DNA from: Microbulbifer sp. TB1203
GTDB lineage: Bacteria > Pseudomonadota > Gammaproteobacteria > Pseudomonadales > Cellvibrionaceae
DNA length: 64,000 nucleotides
Assembly (NCBI RefSeq): GCF_030997045.1
Contig: NZ_CP116899.1
Coordinates: 2,872,501-2,936,500 of the forward strand
Reading direction: 5' to 3'
Shown here: one piece after another, positions 44,185 to 52,401 of the stretch
Layout of the letters: each line of letters opens with the position of its first letter
Position numbering within the stretch: the first letter of the stretch is position 1
Notes under the pieces: generated by a model
The model's database searches: none
What the model saw: only the letters and a program-made list of their open reading frames with translations
Told to the model about the DNA's origin: nothing
Program-made: the position numbers and the translations under genes

Positions 44185-45786
44185 GCTAAAGTGGCGCGGT
44201 CGCAACCCCGATACCAATAACACCAGGACATAGGTGCCGGCGCCGGCGGCCACCAGCAGGCCCATCCGCCAGGCCCGCTGCCACCAGGACCAGTCGCTCC
44301 ACTCCGGCCAGTAGTGCAGCGCCGCCAGCAGCAGCGCCACCATCGCCAGGTTGGCCAACAGCAGGCGCAGCAGATAGCGGCCCCAGCCGGCCTCCGGGCG
44401 GTAGACGTCGTCCCGGCGCAGCCCCTTGTACAACAGCCATGCATTGATCGCCGCCTGCGCCGCGGTGGCCAGGGCCAGCCCCATATGTCCGAGCCGGAAG
44501 TAGTAGTTGAGAGGAATCACCAAAACCAGGCTCAGCACCATCTTCGCGGAAATGGCGATCAGGCCGAAACGCACCGGCGTATAGGTATTCTGGCGGGCGA
44601 AATAACCGGGGGCCAACACCTTGATCAACATAAAGGCCAGCAATCCCAGGGAGTAGGCGCGCAGGGACCAGGCAGCCATCTGCATATCCCGCACGGTCAT
44701 CTCGTCGCCGTGCAGGAACAAGGTGGTGAGCAGCGGCTCCGCCAACACGATCAGCGCCACCGCCGCCGGCAGCGAGATCAGGGTCACGCTGCGCAGGGCC
44801 CAATCCAGGGTGTGGCGGAAGCGCCGCGGATCGCCGTCCGCGTGCTGGCGGGACAGGCTGGGCAGGATCACCGTGGCCACCGCCACGCCGAAGACCCCCA
44901 GTGGCAGCTCAGTCAGGCGATCGGAATAATAGAGCCAACTGACACTGCCGCTGGGCAGGAATGAGGCCAGAAAAGTGTCCAGCAGCAGGCTGATCTGGGT
45001 CACTGACACACCGAAGATCGCCGGCGCCATCAGCCGCAGAATCTTGCGCACTCCCGGGTACTCCCAGTCCCAGCGCGGCCGCGGCAGCAGTCCCTGGCGC
45101 ACCAGGAAAGGCACCTGGAACAGCAACTGCACCACCCCGGCGGCGAACACTCCCCAGGCCAGGGCCAGCACCGCCGGATCGAACCACCCCGCGGCCACTG
45201 TGGCGGCGGCAATCAGCACCAGGTTGAGCAATACCGGTGTCAAAGCCGGCACCGCAAAGCGGTCGAAGCTGTTCAGCACCGCACCGGCGAAACCGGTCAG
45301 GGATATCAGCATCAGATAGGGGAAGGTGATGCGCAGCATATCCGTGGCCAGGGCGAACTTTTCCTGCTCGGAGCCGTGCCACCACCAGCCGAAGGCGAAC
45401 AATCCAGTGACCAGCGGCGCGCACACCACCGCGAACAGGGTGACCACCAGCAGAGAGCCTCCCAGAGCCCCGGCCACCCGGTCGTTCAGCTCACGGGCCG
45501 CGGCGATGCCGCCGCGCTTGCGATACTCCGCCAGCACCGGCACAAACGCCTGGGCAAAGGCCCCCTCCGCGAACAGGCGGCGAAAGAAATTGGGAATCTT
45601 GAAGGCCACGATAAAGGCGTCGGCGGCATCGCTGGCGCCTACGAAGCGGGCCACCACGATATCCCGCGCCAGGCCCGCGATCCGCGACAGGAAAGTGGCG
45701 CCCCCGACGATGGAACTGCCGTGCAGCAGCCTGGCGGCGCCGGACTTCTCGCTGGGCTTCTGCGGCGTGTCTGGGGGCTGGGACAA
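44164..45786 (-). CDS. murJ: Lipid II flippase MurJ (MviN)
   Basis: Moves lipid II across the inner membrane for peptidoglycan synthesis. 540 residues with about 14 membrane helices. The MOP-superfamily signature is clear: SSIVGGATFLSRIAGLARDI, DAFIVAFKIPNFFRRLFAEG with FAQAFVPVLAEYR, and SVSWLYYSDRLTELPLGVFG. The last few codons lie inside a dispersed inverted repeat (SGMGNAE end), so the C-terminus has been set by repeat insertion or erosion. In Pseudomonas murJ is next to rpsT; here the pds genes separate them. Confidence 0.96.
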   Translation of the reverse strand: MSQPPDTPQKPSEKSGAARLLHGSSIVGGATFLSRIAGLARDIVVARFVGASDAADAFIVAFKIPNFFRRLFAEGAFAQAFVPVLAEYRKRGGIAAARELNDRVAGALGGSLLVVTLFAVVCAPLVTGLFAFGWWWHGSEQEKFALATDMLRITFPYLMLISLTGFAGAVLNSFDRFAVPALTPVLLNLVLIAAATVAAGWFDPAVLALAWGVFAAGVVQLLFQVPFLVRQGLLPRPRWDWEYPGVRKILRLMAPAIFGVSVTQISLLLDTFLASFLPSGSVSWLYYSDRLTELPLGVFGVAVATVILPSLSRQHADGDPRRFRHTLDWALRSVTLISLPAAVALIVLAEPLLTTLFLHGDEMTVRDMQMAAWSLRAYSLGLLAFMLIKVLAPGYFARQNTYTPVRFGLIAISAKMVLSLVLVIPLNYYFRLGHMGLALATAAQAAINAWLLYKGLRRDDVYRPEAGWGRYLLRLLLANLAMVALLLAALHYWPEWSDWSWWQRAWRMGLLVAAGAGTYVLVLLVSGLRPRHFSGMGNAE

Positions 45787-45857
45787 AACGGGCTTTCCTT
45801 AATCGGGTCACTGTTCGGTGGCCGGCAAGTCTACCGCAATTCGGCCCGGCCAGGGGT

Positions 45858-45895
45858 GGCCTGGCGTGGCCCGGCCTGGCGTGGCCCGGCCCAGC
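45858..45895. repeat. Short tandem repeat of a 15-base unit
   Basis: GGCCTGGCGTGGCCC occurs twice head to tail (45858-45887) and begins a third time, in the divergent gap between murJ and the 46-codon gene. A tight palindrome CTCACAGTGAG (45926-45936) lies further on, beside a possible -10 box TATACT (45922-45927). Confidence 0.7.
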
Positions 45896-45979
45896 TCCCT
45901 ACTGGAAACGTATACGGACACTATACTCACAGTGAGCTAGTGGCGCGTCCCAATGGATTGGCGGCGTAAGGAGATACGG

Positions 45980-46120
45980 ATGACCATCAACGCACTGATT
46001 ATCGCTCTGGCGCTGGCAATTCTGCTGTATGCCGCAGTAGCGCTCGGACCCCGTCCCCAACGTGTGCGCGTGCGCATCGAAGCCCCCCGGGACCGCCGCT
46101 ACCGCCGCCGATACCGCTGA
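45980..46120 (+). CDS. Small membrane-anchored arginine-rich protein (46 residues)
   Basis: Not recognised. AAGGAGATACGG gives an ideal ribosome site before the ATG. The protein is one hydrophobic helix (NALIIALALAILLYAAVAL) followed by a strongly basic tail with about 14 arginines (PRPQRVRVRIEAPRDRRYRR). It lies 155 bases before pdsO on the same strand. An 8-bp hairpin with a 3-base loop (46166-46184) lies between them. A real gene is likely from the ribosome site and the clean helix-plus-basic-tail design; its role is unknown. Confidence 0.6.
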   Translation: MTINALIIALALAILLYAAVALGPRPQRVRVRIEAPRDRRYRRRYR

Positions 46121-46275
46121 CATCCCCACCGCCATATTTCGCCACAATTGAGCGCAGATTTGTCCCACTGGCGCCACGCCAGTGCCGTCTTGCGGCTTTT
46201 AAATAAGCCTCGACCGGGCCGGAATACAGAGTTGGCCCAGATCGAGAGACACAAAAGACCGCAAGGAGACAAATC

Positions 46276-46962
46276 ATGAAAAAAGCACTGATGGCCGTAG
46301 CTCTGGGTTCCCTGATCACCACCGGCGCCCAGGCAGAGGAATTCCAGGGATCGAAACTGACACAGGCCAAACAGGCCACCGTATTCACCGGCGCCGCCAT
46401 CGCGGGCGCCGCCGTGGGAGGCCCGGTGGGATTTATCGCCGGCGCCCTGGGCGGGGCCTGGCTGGGCGAGCAGATTGAACAGGCAGAAGAGGCGACTATG
46501 CTGGCATCACAACTCACCGAAAGCCGCGCAGAGCTGAGCACTCTGGCGCAACAACTGGACGCAGCCCGCCTGTCGGCCAACGACGCCAGCGAGCTGGCTG
46601 TGGACTCCCTCCAATTCCAATTGCTGTTCACCACCGGTGACGACCAACTGCAGGAGGGGCAGTTACACCAGTTGTCTGCGCTGGCGGATTTCCTCCAGCG
46701 CCACCCGCAGGTCGAAGTGCACCTGGAGGGCCGCGCCGACCCCCGCGGCAGCGACGGCTACAACAACGTCCTCTCCGACCAGCGCGCCCTCTCCGTGCAG
46801 CGCGCCCTGGAGACCTTCGGTGTGAACTCCGGCCGCATCAACCGCCGCGCCCTGGGCGCCAGCCAGTCCCAGGCCCCCCGCGGGGACGCGGACGCCTACG
46901 CGCTGGAGCGCCGCGTGGATATCCACTTCAGCCTGCCGGAGTCCATGGCCGGGAATTTTTAA
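46276..46962 (+). CDS. pdsO: Sortase-system associated OmpA family protein PdsO
   Basis: 228 residues. A signal peptide (MKKALMAVALGSLITTGAQA) is followed by a glycine-zipper-like segment (GAAIAGAAVGGPVGFIAGAL), a short coiled coil (EEATMLASQLTESRAELSTL) and an OmpA-like peptidoglycan-binding domain (LEGRADPRGSDGYNNVLSDQ, RALSVQRALETFGV). The layout matches the PdsO family, which occurs only in species with the PdsR/PdsS pair, often next to it, as here. The exact function is unknown; anchoring to the cell wall is likely from the OmpA domain. AAGGAGACAAATC precedes the ATG. Confidence 0.85.
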   Translation: MKKALMAVALGSLITTGAQAEEFQGSKLTQAKQATVFTGAAIAGAAVGGPVGFIAGALGGAWLGEQIEQAEEATMLASQLTESRAELSTLAQQLDAARLSANDASELAVDSLQFQLLFTTGDDQLQEGQLHQLSALADFLQRHPQVEVHLEGRADPRGSDGYNNVLSDQRALSVQRALETFGVNSGRINRRALGASQSQAPRGDADAYALERRVDIHFSLPESMAGNF

Positions 46963-46983
46963 ACCCCCGGGACCGCGGAGCTC

Positions 46984-47018
46984 GGGACCCGGGACCCGGG
47001 ACCCGGGACCCGGGACCA
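46984..47018. repeat. Heptanucleotide microsatellite (GGGACCC, about five copies)
   Basis: GGGACCC is repeated in tandem just after the pdsO stop, following a GGGACCGCGGAGCTC piece of repeat family C. It may vary in copy number between strains. Confidence 0.85.
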
Positions 47019-47151
47019 CGGCATTAAAGAGCACATAGGACTGCAAATCCCTCTCGACTCGCTCTTGTCCGAACCCCTGTTGTACTTGCTGTACCTTGCG
47101 GGCACTCTGCGCCCGCCTTTTTGATTCCGCGTGAATAAGGCATCATTCGTC

Positions 47152-47177
47152 ATTCCGCATTCACCATTCCGCATTCC
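47152..47177. repeat. Direct repeat CATTCCGCATTC directly before pdsR
   Basis: Two CATTC(C)GCATTC units (47152-47163, 47166-47177) end two bases before the pdsR ATG, so they occupy its ribosome-binding region; no normal Shine-Dalgarno sequence is visible there. They resemble the arms of the repeat at 44011-44184. Confidence 0.65.
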
Positions 47178-47179
47178 AT

Positions 47180-47869
47180 ATGACTGCCACCATTGCCATC
47201 GTCGAAGACGAGCGCGCCATCGCCGAGAACTACCGCGACGCCCTGCGCCGCAGCGGCTACCGGGTCGACCTCTACAGCTCGCGCCCCGAAGCCCTGGGTG
47301 CCTTCCGCCAGCGACTGCCGGACTTGGCGGTGATCGATGTCGGCCTGGGCGCGGAGATCGAGGGCGGTTTCGAGCTGTGCCGGGAACTGCGCGCCATGGC
47401 CCCCACCCTGCCGATCCTGTTCCTGACCGCGCGGGACTCCGAACTGGACATCATCTCAGGGCTGCGCCTGGGCGCCGACGACTACCTGACCAAGGACATC
47501 TCCCTGCCCCATATGCAGGCGCGCATCAACGCCCTGCTGCGCCGGGTGAGCGTGTTGCGGGACCAGAGCGACGACGGCGAGACCCTCGCCCAGGGCCACC
47601 TCGACCTGGATATCTCCCGCCTGCACTGCCGCTGGCGCGGCGAGCCTGTGGACCTGACCGTCACCGAGTTCTGGATAGTGCACGCCCTGGCGAAAAGGCC
47701 TGGTCACGTGAAATCCCGCAGCCAGCTGATGGAGGCCGCGCGGGTGGTGCTGGATGACAACACCATCACCTCCCACGTCAAGCGTATCCGGCGCAAGTTC
47801 CAGGTGCTGGACAAGGATTTTGACGCCATCGGCACTGCTTACGGTATGGGTTACCGGTGGCAGGTGTAA
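47180..47869 (+). CDS. pdsR: Response regulator PdsR of the proteobacterial dedicated sortase system
   Basis: OmpR-type regulator, 229 residues. The receiver domain has IVEDERAIAENYRDAL, the phosphoacceptor Asp in LAVIDVGLG and the switch Lys in LTKDISLPHMQARI. The winged-helix domain has TVTEFWIVHALAKRPGHVKS, SRSQLMEAARVVLDDNTITS and HVKRIRRKF. Assignment as PdsR rests on the unusual receiver loop GLGAEIEGGFELC, the partner kinase with its characteristic sensor and the adjacent pdsO. No usual ribosome site is seen before the ATG, which abuts a repeat. Confidence 0.82.
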   Translation: MTATIAIVEDERAIAENYRDALRRSGYRVDLYSSRPEALGAFRQRLPDLAVIDVGLGAEIEGGFELCRELRAMAPTLPILFLTARDSELDIISGLRLGADDYLTKDISLPHMQARINALLRRVSVLRDQSDDGETLAQGHLDLDISRLHCRWRGEPVDLTVTEFWIVHALAKRPGHVKSRSQLMEAARVVLDDNTITSHVKRIRRKFQVLDKDFDAIGTAYGMGYRWQV

Positions 47870-47872
47870 CGC

Positions 47873-47949
47873 GGGGAGCGCCGAGCCCCAGCTCGGTATA
47901 TGGCGGATGGCTGTGTGCAACGTTGCCGAGTTGGGGCTCGGCGCTCCCG
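47873..47949. repeat. REP-like palindrome between pdsR and pdsS
   Basis: GGGGAGCGCCGAGCCCCAGC (47873-47892) and the complementary GAGTTGGGGCTCGGCGCTCC (47929-47948) form a long stem, the GCCGAGC...GCTCGGC core of family C. It ends just before the pdsS start and may reduce kinase expression relative to the regulator. Confidence 0.85.
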
Positions 47950-47963
47950 GCAACAGCAAAACC

Positions 47964-50012
47964 ATGAAACTCCGCCGCCAACTCCTGCTCGTGAGCCTGG
48001 TCTCCCTGGCTCTGCCCTGGGCCGGCTGCCAGTACCTGCGGCAGGTGGACAGCGCCCTCGCCCAGGGGCAGATACAGGCGCTGGAAGCCACCGCCAGCGC
48101 CGTGGCCGCCAGGCTCGCCAGCGCGCCGCAACTGATCGCGCCGGACCCGGAGCGCCAGGGGCGCCCCACCGGGGCACAGCTCTACCTGAACCCGCTGGAT
48201 CAGGCGCCGGTCGTGGACGGTTACGGCGACGACTGGCGCCACTGGCGACTCCACCCCCGAACCCTGGCAGACGCCGGCGGCGAACCCCTGGCCCGCGTCA
48301 CCCTCGGCCGATTTGGCGAACGGGTCTACCTGCTGCTCACTGTGCTGGACAAGACCCCCAGCCACCACGACCCTCGCACAGGCCTGCTCGCCAGTGGCGA
48401 CGCCATCCAGCTGTATACAGCAACCAATCACTACACCCTGCCGGTGGCCAGCCAGGGCGCCGCCCACGCCCTGTGGCACAACTTCCGTCGCGGCACCCGC
48501 GAGCGCGAGCTGCGCCTGCGCGGCCGCTGGACCGCCTCCGCCGGTGGCTACCAACTGGAGTTGGCGCTTCCTTACACCCTGACCGGCGGCGAGCTGGCAA
48601 TCGTCGTCGAGGACCGCGACGCCAGCGATGGCGGCACCCCGCAGCGCAGCGCCGGCACCCTGCCCGCGGACGGACTTCCGGGCAAACTGGTGCAGCCCCT
48701 GGCTCCGCTGCAGGCGGAACTGGAGCATTTCGCCCGCCCGCAACTGCAATTGGCGGTGGTGGACAGCGAGGGTTTCCTGCTCGCCTCCGCCGGCCAGGTT
48801 GAATCGGCAGACACCGATAGCGGCGATGTGCACTGGTTGCGCAACTGGATCTACCGGCGTCTGCTGGCGCGGGAAACACTGCCCCCGGCTCCCGAAGAAG
48901 GACTGCCACAGTCGATGATCGAAAGCCGGACCACCGCCCAGCAGTGGTTTCGCGGCCCGCGGGACAGCCGGATCGGCGCGGTGAGCACACCGGTGATCAC
49001 CCGTGCGGACGACATCGTCGAGCGCCCACTCCTGGGCCGGGTGATCGCCATGCAGTCTGGTGACGCCCTGCAATCCCTGACCGGCTCCGCCGCCCACCGC
49101 CTGTGGCTGGTCACCTGCGCCGCCGCCGGTACCGCGCTGCTGCTGTTGCTGGGCTACGCCAGTTGGCTGTCCTGGCGCATCCGCCGGCTGCACCGGGCGG
49201 CGCGCAACGCCGTGGATGCCAGCGGCAGGCTGCGCGGCGACTTTCCCCGCGCCCGCCTGGGAGATGAGATAGGAGCGCTGAACCGGGCCTTCGCCAGCCT
49301 GCTCGCGGAACTGGACCAGTACCACCAGTACCTGCGCACCCTGGCCGGCAAACTCTCCCACGAGTTGCGCACCCCCCTGGCGGTGGTGCGCTCGTCCCTG
49401 GACAACCTGACCGCAGGAGAACTGGACGGCGACAGCCGCCGCTACGCGGAGCGGGCCATGGAGGGAGGCGCGCGGCTGTCCGGGATACTCAACAGCCTCT
49501 CCGCCGCCAGTCACCTGGAGGCGAGCATCCAGCAGGCGGAAACGGAGCCTTCAGCTCGCCATAAACAGGACTTCGACCTGGCGGATCTGCTGGAAGTGCT
49601 GGTACAGAGCTACGCCGATGCCCAACCACATCACCGCTTCGCCCTGGACAAGCCCGCAGGCGAACTGCCTGCCCACGGCGCACCGGAGCTGCTGGCCCAG
49701 TTACTGGACAAGCTGGTGGACAACGCCTGCAGCTTCGCACCGCCGGGAAGCGAAATACAGCTGGCGCTGGCCCGGGGAAGCGGCGAATACCGCCTCTCGG
49801 TCAGCAACGACGGGCCCCTCCTGCCAAAGGGCTTCTCCCACAAGCTGTTCGACTCGCTGGTCTCGGTGCGCGACGACGGCGGCAGGTCCGGCCATTTGGG
49901 GCTGGGGCTGCATATCGCCCGATTGATCGCCGATTTCCACGGCGGCCACCTGGGCGCCGCGGATCGGGAGGATGGCAGCGGAGTGGTCTTCACCCTGGGG
50001 CTGCCGCGCTGA
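47964..50012 (+). CDS. pdsS: Sensor histidine kinase PdsS of the proteobacterial dedicated sortase system
   Basis: 682 residues from the ATG at 47964. N-terminal helix (LLLVSLVSLALPWAG); a periplasmic region holding a CBM9-like, carbohydrate-binding type fold (LYLNPLDQAPVVDGYGDDW, then GDAIQLYTATNHYTL); a second membrane helix (VTCAAAGTALLLLLGYASWL); HAMP-like linker; dimerisation helix with His466 (LAGKLSHELRTPLAVVRSSL); ATPase domain with LLDKLVDNACSFAP and GHLGLGLHIARLIADFHG. The CBM9-like sensor is characteristic of this kinase family. It follows pdsR after 94 bases. A start upstream in the same frame would lie within pdsR and is rejected. Confidence 0.87.
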   Translation: MKLRRQLLLVSLVSLALPWAGCQYLRQVDSALAQGQIQALEATASAVAARLASAPQLIAPDPERQGRPTGAQLYLNPLDQAPVVDGYGDDWRHWRLHPRTLADAGGEPLARVTLGRFGERVYLLLTVLDKTPSHHDPRTGLLASGDAIQLYTATNHYTLPVASQGAAHALWHNFRRGTRERELRLRGRWTASAGGYQLELALPYTLTGGELAIVVEDRDASDGGTPQRSAGTLPADGLPGKLVQPLAPLQAELEHFARPQLQLAVVDSEGFLLASAGQVESADTDSGDVHWLRNWIYRRLLARETLPPAPEEGLPQSMIESRTTAQQWFRGPRDSRIGAVSTPVITRADDIVERPLLGRVIAMQSGDALQSLTGSAAHRLWLVTCAAAGTALLLLLGYASWLSWRIRRLHRAARNAVDASGRLRGDFPRARLGDEIGALNRAFASLLAELDQYHQYLRTLAGKLSHELRTPLAVVRSSLDNLTAGELDGDSRRYAERAMEGGARLSGILNSLSAASHLEASIQQAETEPSARHKQDFDLADLLEVLVQSYADAQPHHRFALDKPAGELPAHGAPELLAQLLDKLVDNACSFAPPGSEIQLALARGSGEYRLSVSNDGPLLPKGFSHKLFDSLVSVRDDGGRSGHLGLGLHIARLIADFHGGHLGAADREDGSGVVFTLGLPR

Positions 50013-50062
50013 TCTTCCCTTCCGGGCCCCCGGCTCCCGGTGCCCTCCGGGCAAGCCGTGGC

Positions 50063-50136
50063 GGCCTGATGCCGGAGCCCGTTCGCTCAACAGCCTCATC
50101 GGCAAACGTTTCACGAACGGGCTCCGGCATCAGGCC
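50063..50136. repeat. Perfect 23-bp inverted repeat between pdsS and rpsT
   Basis: Arms at 50063-50085 and 50114-50136 are exact reverse complements (core TGATGCCGGAGCCCGTTCG), with a 28-base loop. It lies after the pdsS stop and may serve as its transcription end. Further GC-rich fragments (GGGCTCCGG, GGATCCGGG) follow. Confidence 0.9.
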
Positions 50137-50184
50137 TTCGCACCGGGCTCCGGCTTTCTTTCCGGGATCCGGGGCCCGCCATGG

Positions 50185-50212
50185 TTGACAAACAACCGGT
50201 CCTGGGGATAAT
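50185..50212 (+). promoter_or_regulatory. Sigma-70 promoter for rpsT
   Basis: A perfect -35 box TTGACA (50185-50190) and -10 box GATAAT (50207-50212) are 16 bases apart, 66 bases before the rpsT start. This is the best promoter match in the window. Confidence 0.75.
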
Positions 50213-50278
50213 GTCGCGTCCCAATCGGGCCCCGGGCCCGAAGATACAGATTTCAGAGATTCCAGACAGGAGCAATCG

Positions 50279-50545
50279 GTGGCCAACTCACCTCAAGCCA
50301 GAAAGCGCGCGCGCCAGAACGACAAGCGTCGCCAACACAACGCCAGCCTGCGCTCCATGGTGCGCACCTACATCAAGAAGGTAGTTGCGGCCATTGATGC
50401 AGGTGACGCGGAAAAAGCCAAGACCGCCTACGCGGAAGCGGTGCCGGTCATCGACCGCATGGCGGACAAGGACATTATTCACAAGAATAAGGCCGCCCGT
50501 CACAAGAGCCGCCTGAACGCGCAGATCAAGGCCCTGGCCACCTGA
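50279..50545 (+). CDS. rpsT: 30S ribosomal protein S20
   Basis: Primary 16S rRNA binding protein of the small subunit. 88 residues, very basic and helical: ANSPQARKRARQNDKRRQHN, RSMVRTYIKKVV, DIIHKNKAARHKSRLNAQIK. It begins with GTG, after CAGGAGCAATCG. A non-ATG start is common in rpsT (E. coli uses TTG) and is tied there to autoregulation, which may also apply here. It is monocistronic, with its own promoter and terminator. Confidence 0.97.
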   Translation: MANSPQARKRARQNDKRRQHNASLRSMVRTYIKKVVAAIDAGDAEKAKTAYAEAVPVIDRMADKDIIHKNKAARHKSRLNAQIKALAT

Positions 50546-50569
50546 TCTTCGCCGCGCAAGCGAGAATAA

Positions 50570-50598
50570 AAAGCCCCGCCAACCGACGGGGCTTTTTT
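50570..50598. terminator. Bidirectional Rho-independent terminator for rpsT and the darcynin gene
   Basis: AAAAGCCCCG pairs with CGGGGCTTTTTTT (stem AAAGCCCCG) around a loop of about 10 bases. T runs occur on both strands, so it can end rpsT on the plus strand and the convergent darcynin operon on the minus strand. Confidence 0.92.
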
Positions 50599-50942
50599 TA
50601 TGTCCGGCCGCGCTGCAACTCGCCCTCATATTCCACAAAACCATCCTCCACCGCCGGAAAGAGCCCCACCACCTCAAAGAAGGGACGGGTATAGATTTCA
50701 CTGTCCCGCAGCGCATCGATCAGGAAGCGATAATCCCGCAGCGATGCGGTTTCGAAGACCGCAATATCGCTGCACTGGCCGCTAAACGCCTCCACGTCGT
50801 AAAAACGCACTGAAACCCGTGGGTAGCGGGCAAAGATTCCAGCGAGCGAATCGCTGAAAAATGCCCTGCGCTCCTCCCGGCTTAGGGACAGCCAGTGGCG
50901 CGTAGCGTTGAGATGCATAAAAAATGTATATCTGGTCGCCAC
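50598..50942 (-). CDS. Darcynin family protein
   Basis: 114 residues, function unknown. The protein opens VATRYTFFMHLNATRHWLSL and continues SREERRAFFSDSLAGIFARY, VSVRFYDVEAFSGQCSDIAV, FLIDALRDSEIYTRPFFEVV; this is the pattern of the small darcynin family. I choose the GTG at 50942 because GAGGGGTC lies 5-11 bases upstream, 10 bases after the SDR stop. An ATG nine codons further in has no ribosome site. It is the last of a co-directional accessory set. Its stop overlaps the rpsT terminator. Confidence 0.75.
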   Translation of the reverse strand: MATRYTFFMHLNATRHWLSLSREERRAFFSDSLAGIFARYPRVSVRFYDVEAFSGQCSDIAVFETASLRDYRFLIDALRDSEIYTRPFFEVVGLFPAVEDGFVEYEGELQRGRT

Positions 50943-50952
50943 AAAAGACCCC

Positions 50953-51690
50953 TCAGCGGTTGACCGCAGCCAGACCTCGATGGGGTGCGAGGAAGTCCAG
51001 CCAGCGTGCCAGCGCCGACCTTCCCGGGCGCAGCTCCGGCGCGCCGCGGGCAATGCCCCGCAGGACCAACTCGGCGGCGCGCTCGGCGCTGATCGCCCGG
51101 ATATTCCGCGGCAGCCGGCCGCGGTGGAAATTGGTATCCACCAGTGGCAACAGTACCTCGCACACCTCCACCTTGGAATCCCGCAGCGCCCACCGCAGGC
51201 TGCGACTGTAAGAGTGCAGCGCCGCTTTGGCCGCGCAGTAAAATGCCTGCTCCGCCTTGGGCAGGTACACCAGACCGGTTGTGACATTGACAACCGCCGC
51301 GCAGGGCCGGGCGCGCAGACCGGACAATAGCTGAGTGGCCAGCATCACCGGCGCGGCAAAGTTCAGCGCCATATCCATCGCCAGCGCCGACTCTGCGTCG
51401 GCGGGATCGAGCAGATCGGCGGGGGACTTACCCCCGGCATTGTTGATAAGGACATTGAGTTCGGGGAAATCCTCGCCCAACCGGCGCACCAACTGGGCCC
51501 GCTGGGCGCTGTCGGTGATATCACAAGCGTGAGTGTGCAGGTCCGGCAACTCCGCCCTTGCGCGACTCAGCTTTTCCCTGCTGCGCCCACAGATGATTAC
51601 TCTGTTGACTGCAATCAGCGATCGCGCCAGGGCCAAGCCGACGCCCTCACTGCCACCGGTGATCAGAATGGTATTGCCGCTCAGATGCAT
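50953..51690 (-). CDS. Short-chain dehydrogenase/reductase (DltE-like)
   Basis: NAD(P)-dependent oxidoreductase of unknown substrate, 245 residues. Rossmann motif TILITGGSEGVGLALARSLI, structural NNAG in LNVLINNAGGKS, and catalytic YxxxK in AFYCAAKAALHSYSRSLRWA. The usual catalytic Ser, 13 residues before the Tyr, is Thr here (NVTTGLVYLP), a tolerated but uncommon change. It lies 38 bases after the Crp/Fnr regulator and 10 bases before the darcynin gene, so the three probably share a transcript. Confidence 0.9.
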   Translation of the reverse strand: MHLSGNTILITGGSEGVGLALARSLIAVNRVIICGRSREKLSRARAELPDLHTHACDITDSAQRAQLVRRLGEDFPELNVLINNAGGKSPADLLDPADAESALAMDMALNFAAPVMLATQLLSGLRARPCAAVVNVTTGLVYLPKAEQAFYCAAKAALHSYSRSLRWALRDSKVEVCEVLLPLVDTNFHRGRLPRNIRAISAERAAELVLRGIARGAPELRPGRSALARWLDFLAPHRGLAAVNR

Positions 51691-51728
51691 AAACTCCCCT
51701 CCGTTGACTGAAGGGCGACAGCATTCAT

Positions 51729-52349
51729 TCAGCCGGACGCAGGGTCATTAACCCGAGTTAATTTCAGGCGCCTGCGAATGCGCGAAAGCGCGACTTCGGT
51801 AATCCCCAGATAGGAGGCGATATGATAGTTGGGAATGGCGTGGGCAACGCGGGCGTATTCCCGCAGGAACTGCTGGTAGCGCTCGGTGGCGGAGAGGCGC
51901 AGGAAATCGGCCTCGCGGCGCTCCTTCCTGATAACCAGTTGCTCCAGCAGCCGTAACTGCAACTGGCGCCACGCATCGAACTCTTCCGTCAATGCAAGAA
52001 AATCACGGTAAGCGACGCTGAGGCACTGCGATGACTGCAACGCCTGCACAAAAAACGACGAGGGCGAGCCGGAAACCAGAGCGGATACACTGCTCAACAC
52101 CGCCCCCGTCTCGGCAAAACTTTTATTGAATTCCCGCCCCTGTACATCCAGGTAGTAAAAGCGGGCCAGGCCGTCGGTGAGGAAAAACAGCTCCGCCACC
52201 GGCGCGCCCGCCTCGATAAAATGCGCCCCCTTTTCGAACCGGCGCCAGGAGAAGCAGGGCTTCGCGGCGCGCCAGGCGGCACCTGAAATAGCGTAAAAGC
52301 GGCTGAACAAAATGTGCAAATCAGCCGACGGTGGAGGAGGGGTCGCCAT
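51729..52349 (-). CDS. Crp/Fnr family transcriptional regulator
   Basis: 206 residues from the ATG at 52349; an earlier in-frame start at 52580 would overlap the upstream gene. The N-terminal cyclic-nucleotide-binding type barrel is recognisable (KGAHFIEAGAPVAELFFLTD, GLARFYYLDVQGREFNKSFA). The C-terminal helix-turn-helix has PNYHIASYLGITEVALSRIR. There is no N-terminal Cys cluster for an iron-sulfur centre and no clear cAMP pocket, so the signal is unknown. It likely controls the neighbouring SDR-darcynin genes, by position. Confidence 0.87.
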   Translation of the reverse strand: MATPPPPSADLHILFSRFYAISGAAWRAAKPCFSWRRFEKGAHFIEAGAPVAELFFLTDGLARFYYLDVQGREFNKSFAETGAVLSSVSALVSGSPSSFFVQALQSSQCLSVAYRDFLALTEEFDAWRQLQLRLLEQLVIRKERREADFLRLSATERYQQFLREYARVAHAIPNYHIASYLGITEVALSRIRRRLKLTRVNDPASG

Positions 52350-52401
52350 CAGCGAATATCCATCCAGTTCGACAAAACCCCGCCGTCTTCGGCAGCGGGC
52401 A

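Noticed and set aside
47778..49514. Minus-strand open frame of 578 codons opposite pdsS
   Set aside because: Antisense of a well-supported histidine kinase; composition rich in Gly, Gln and Val typical of shadows.
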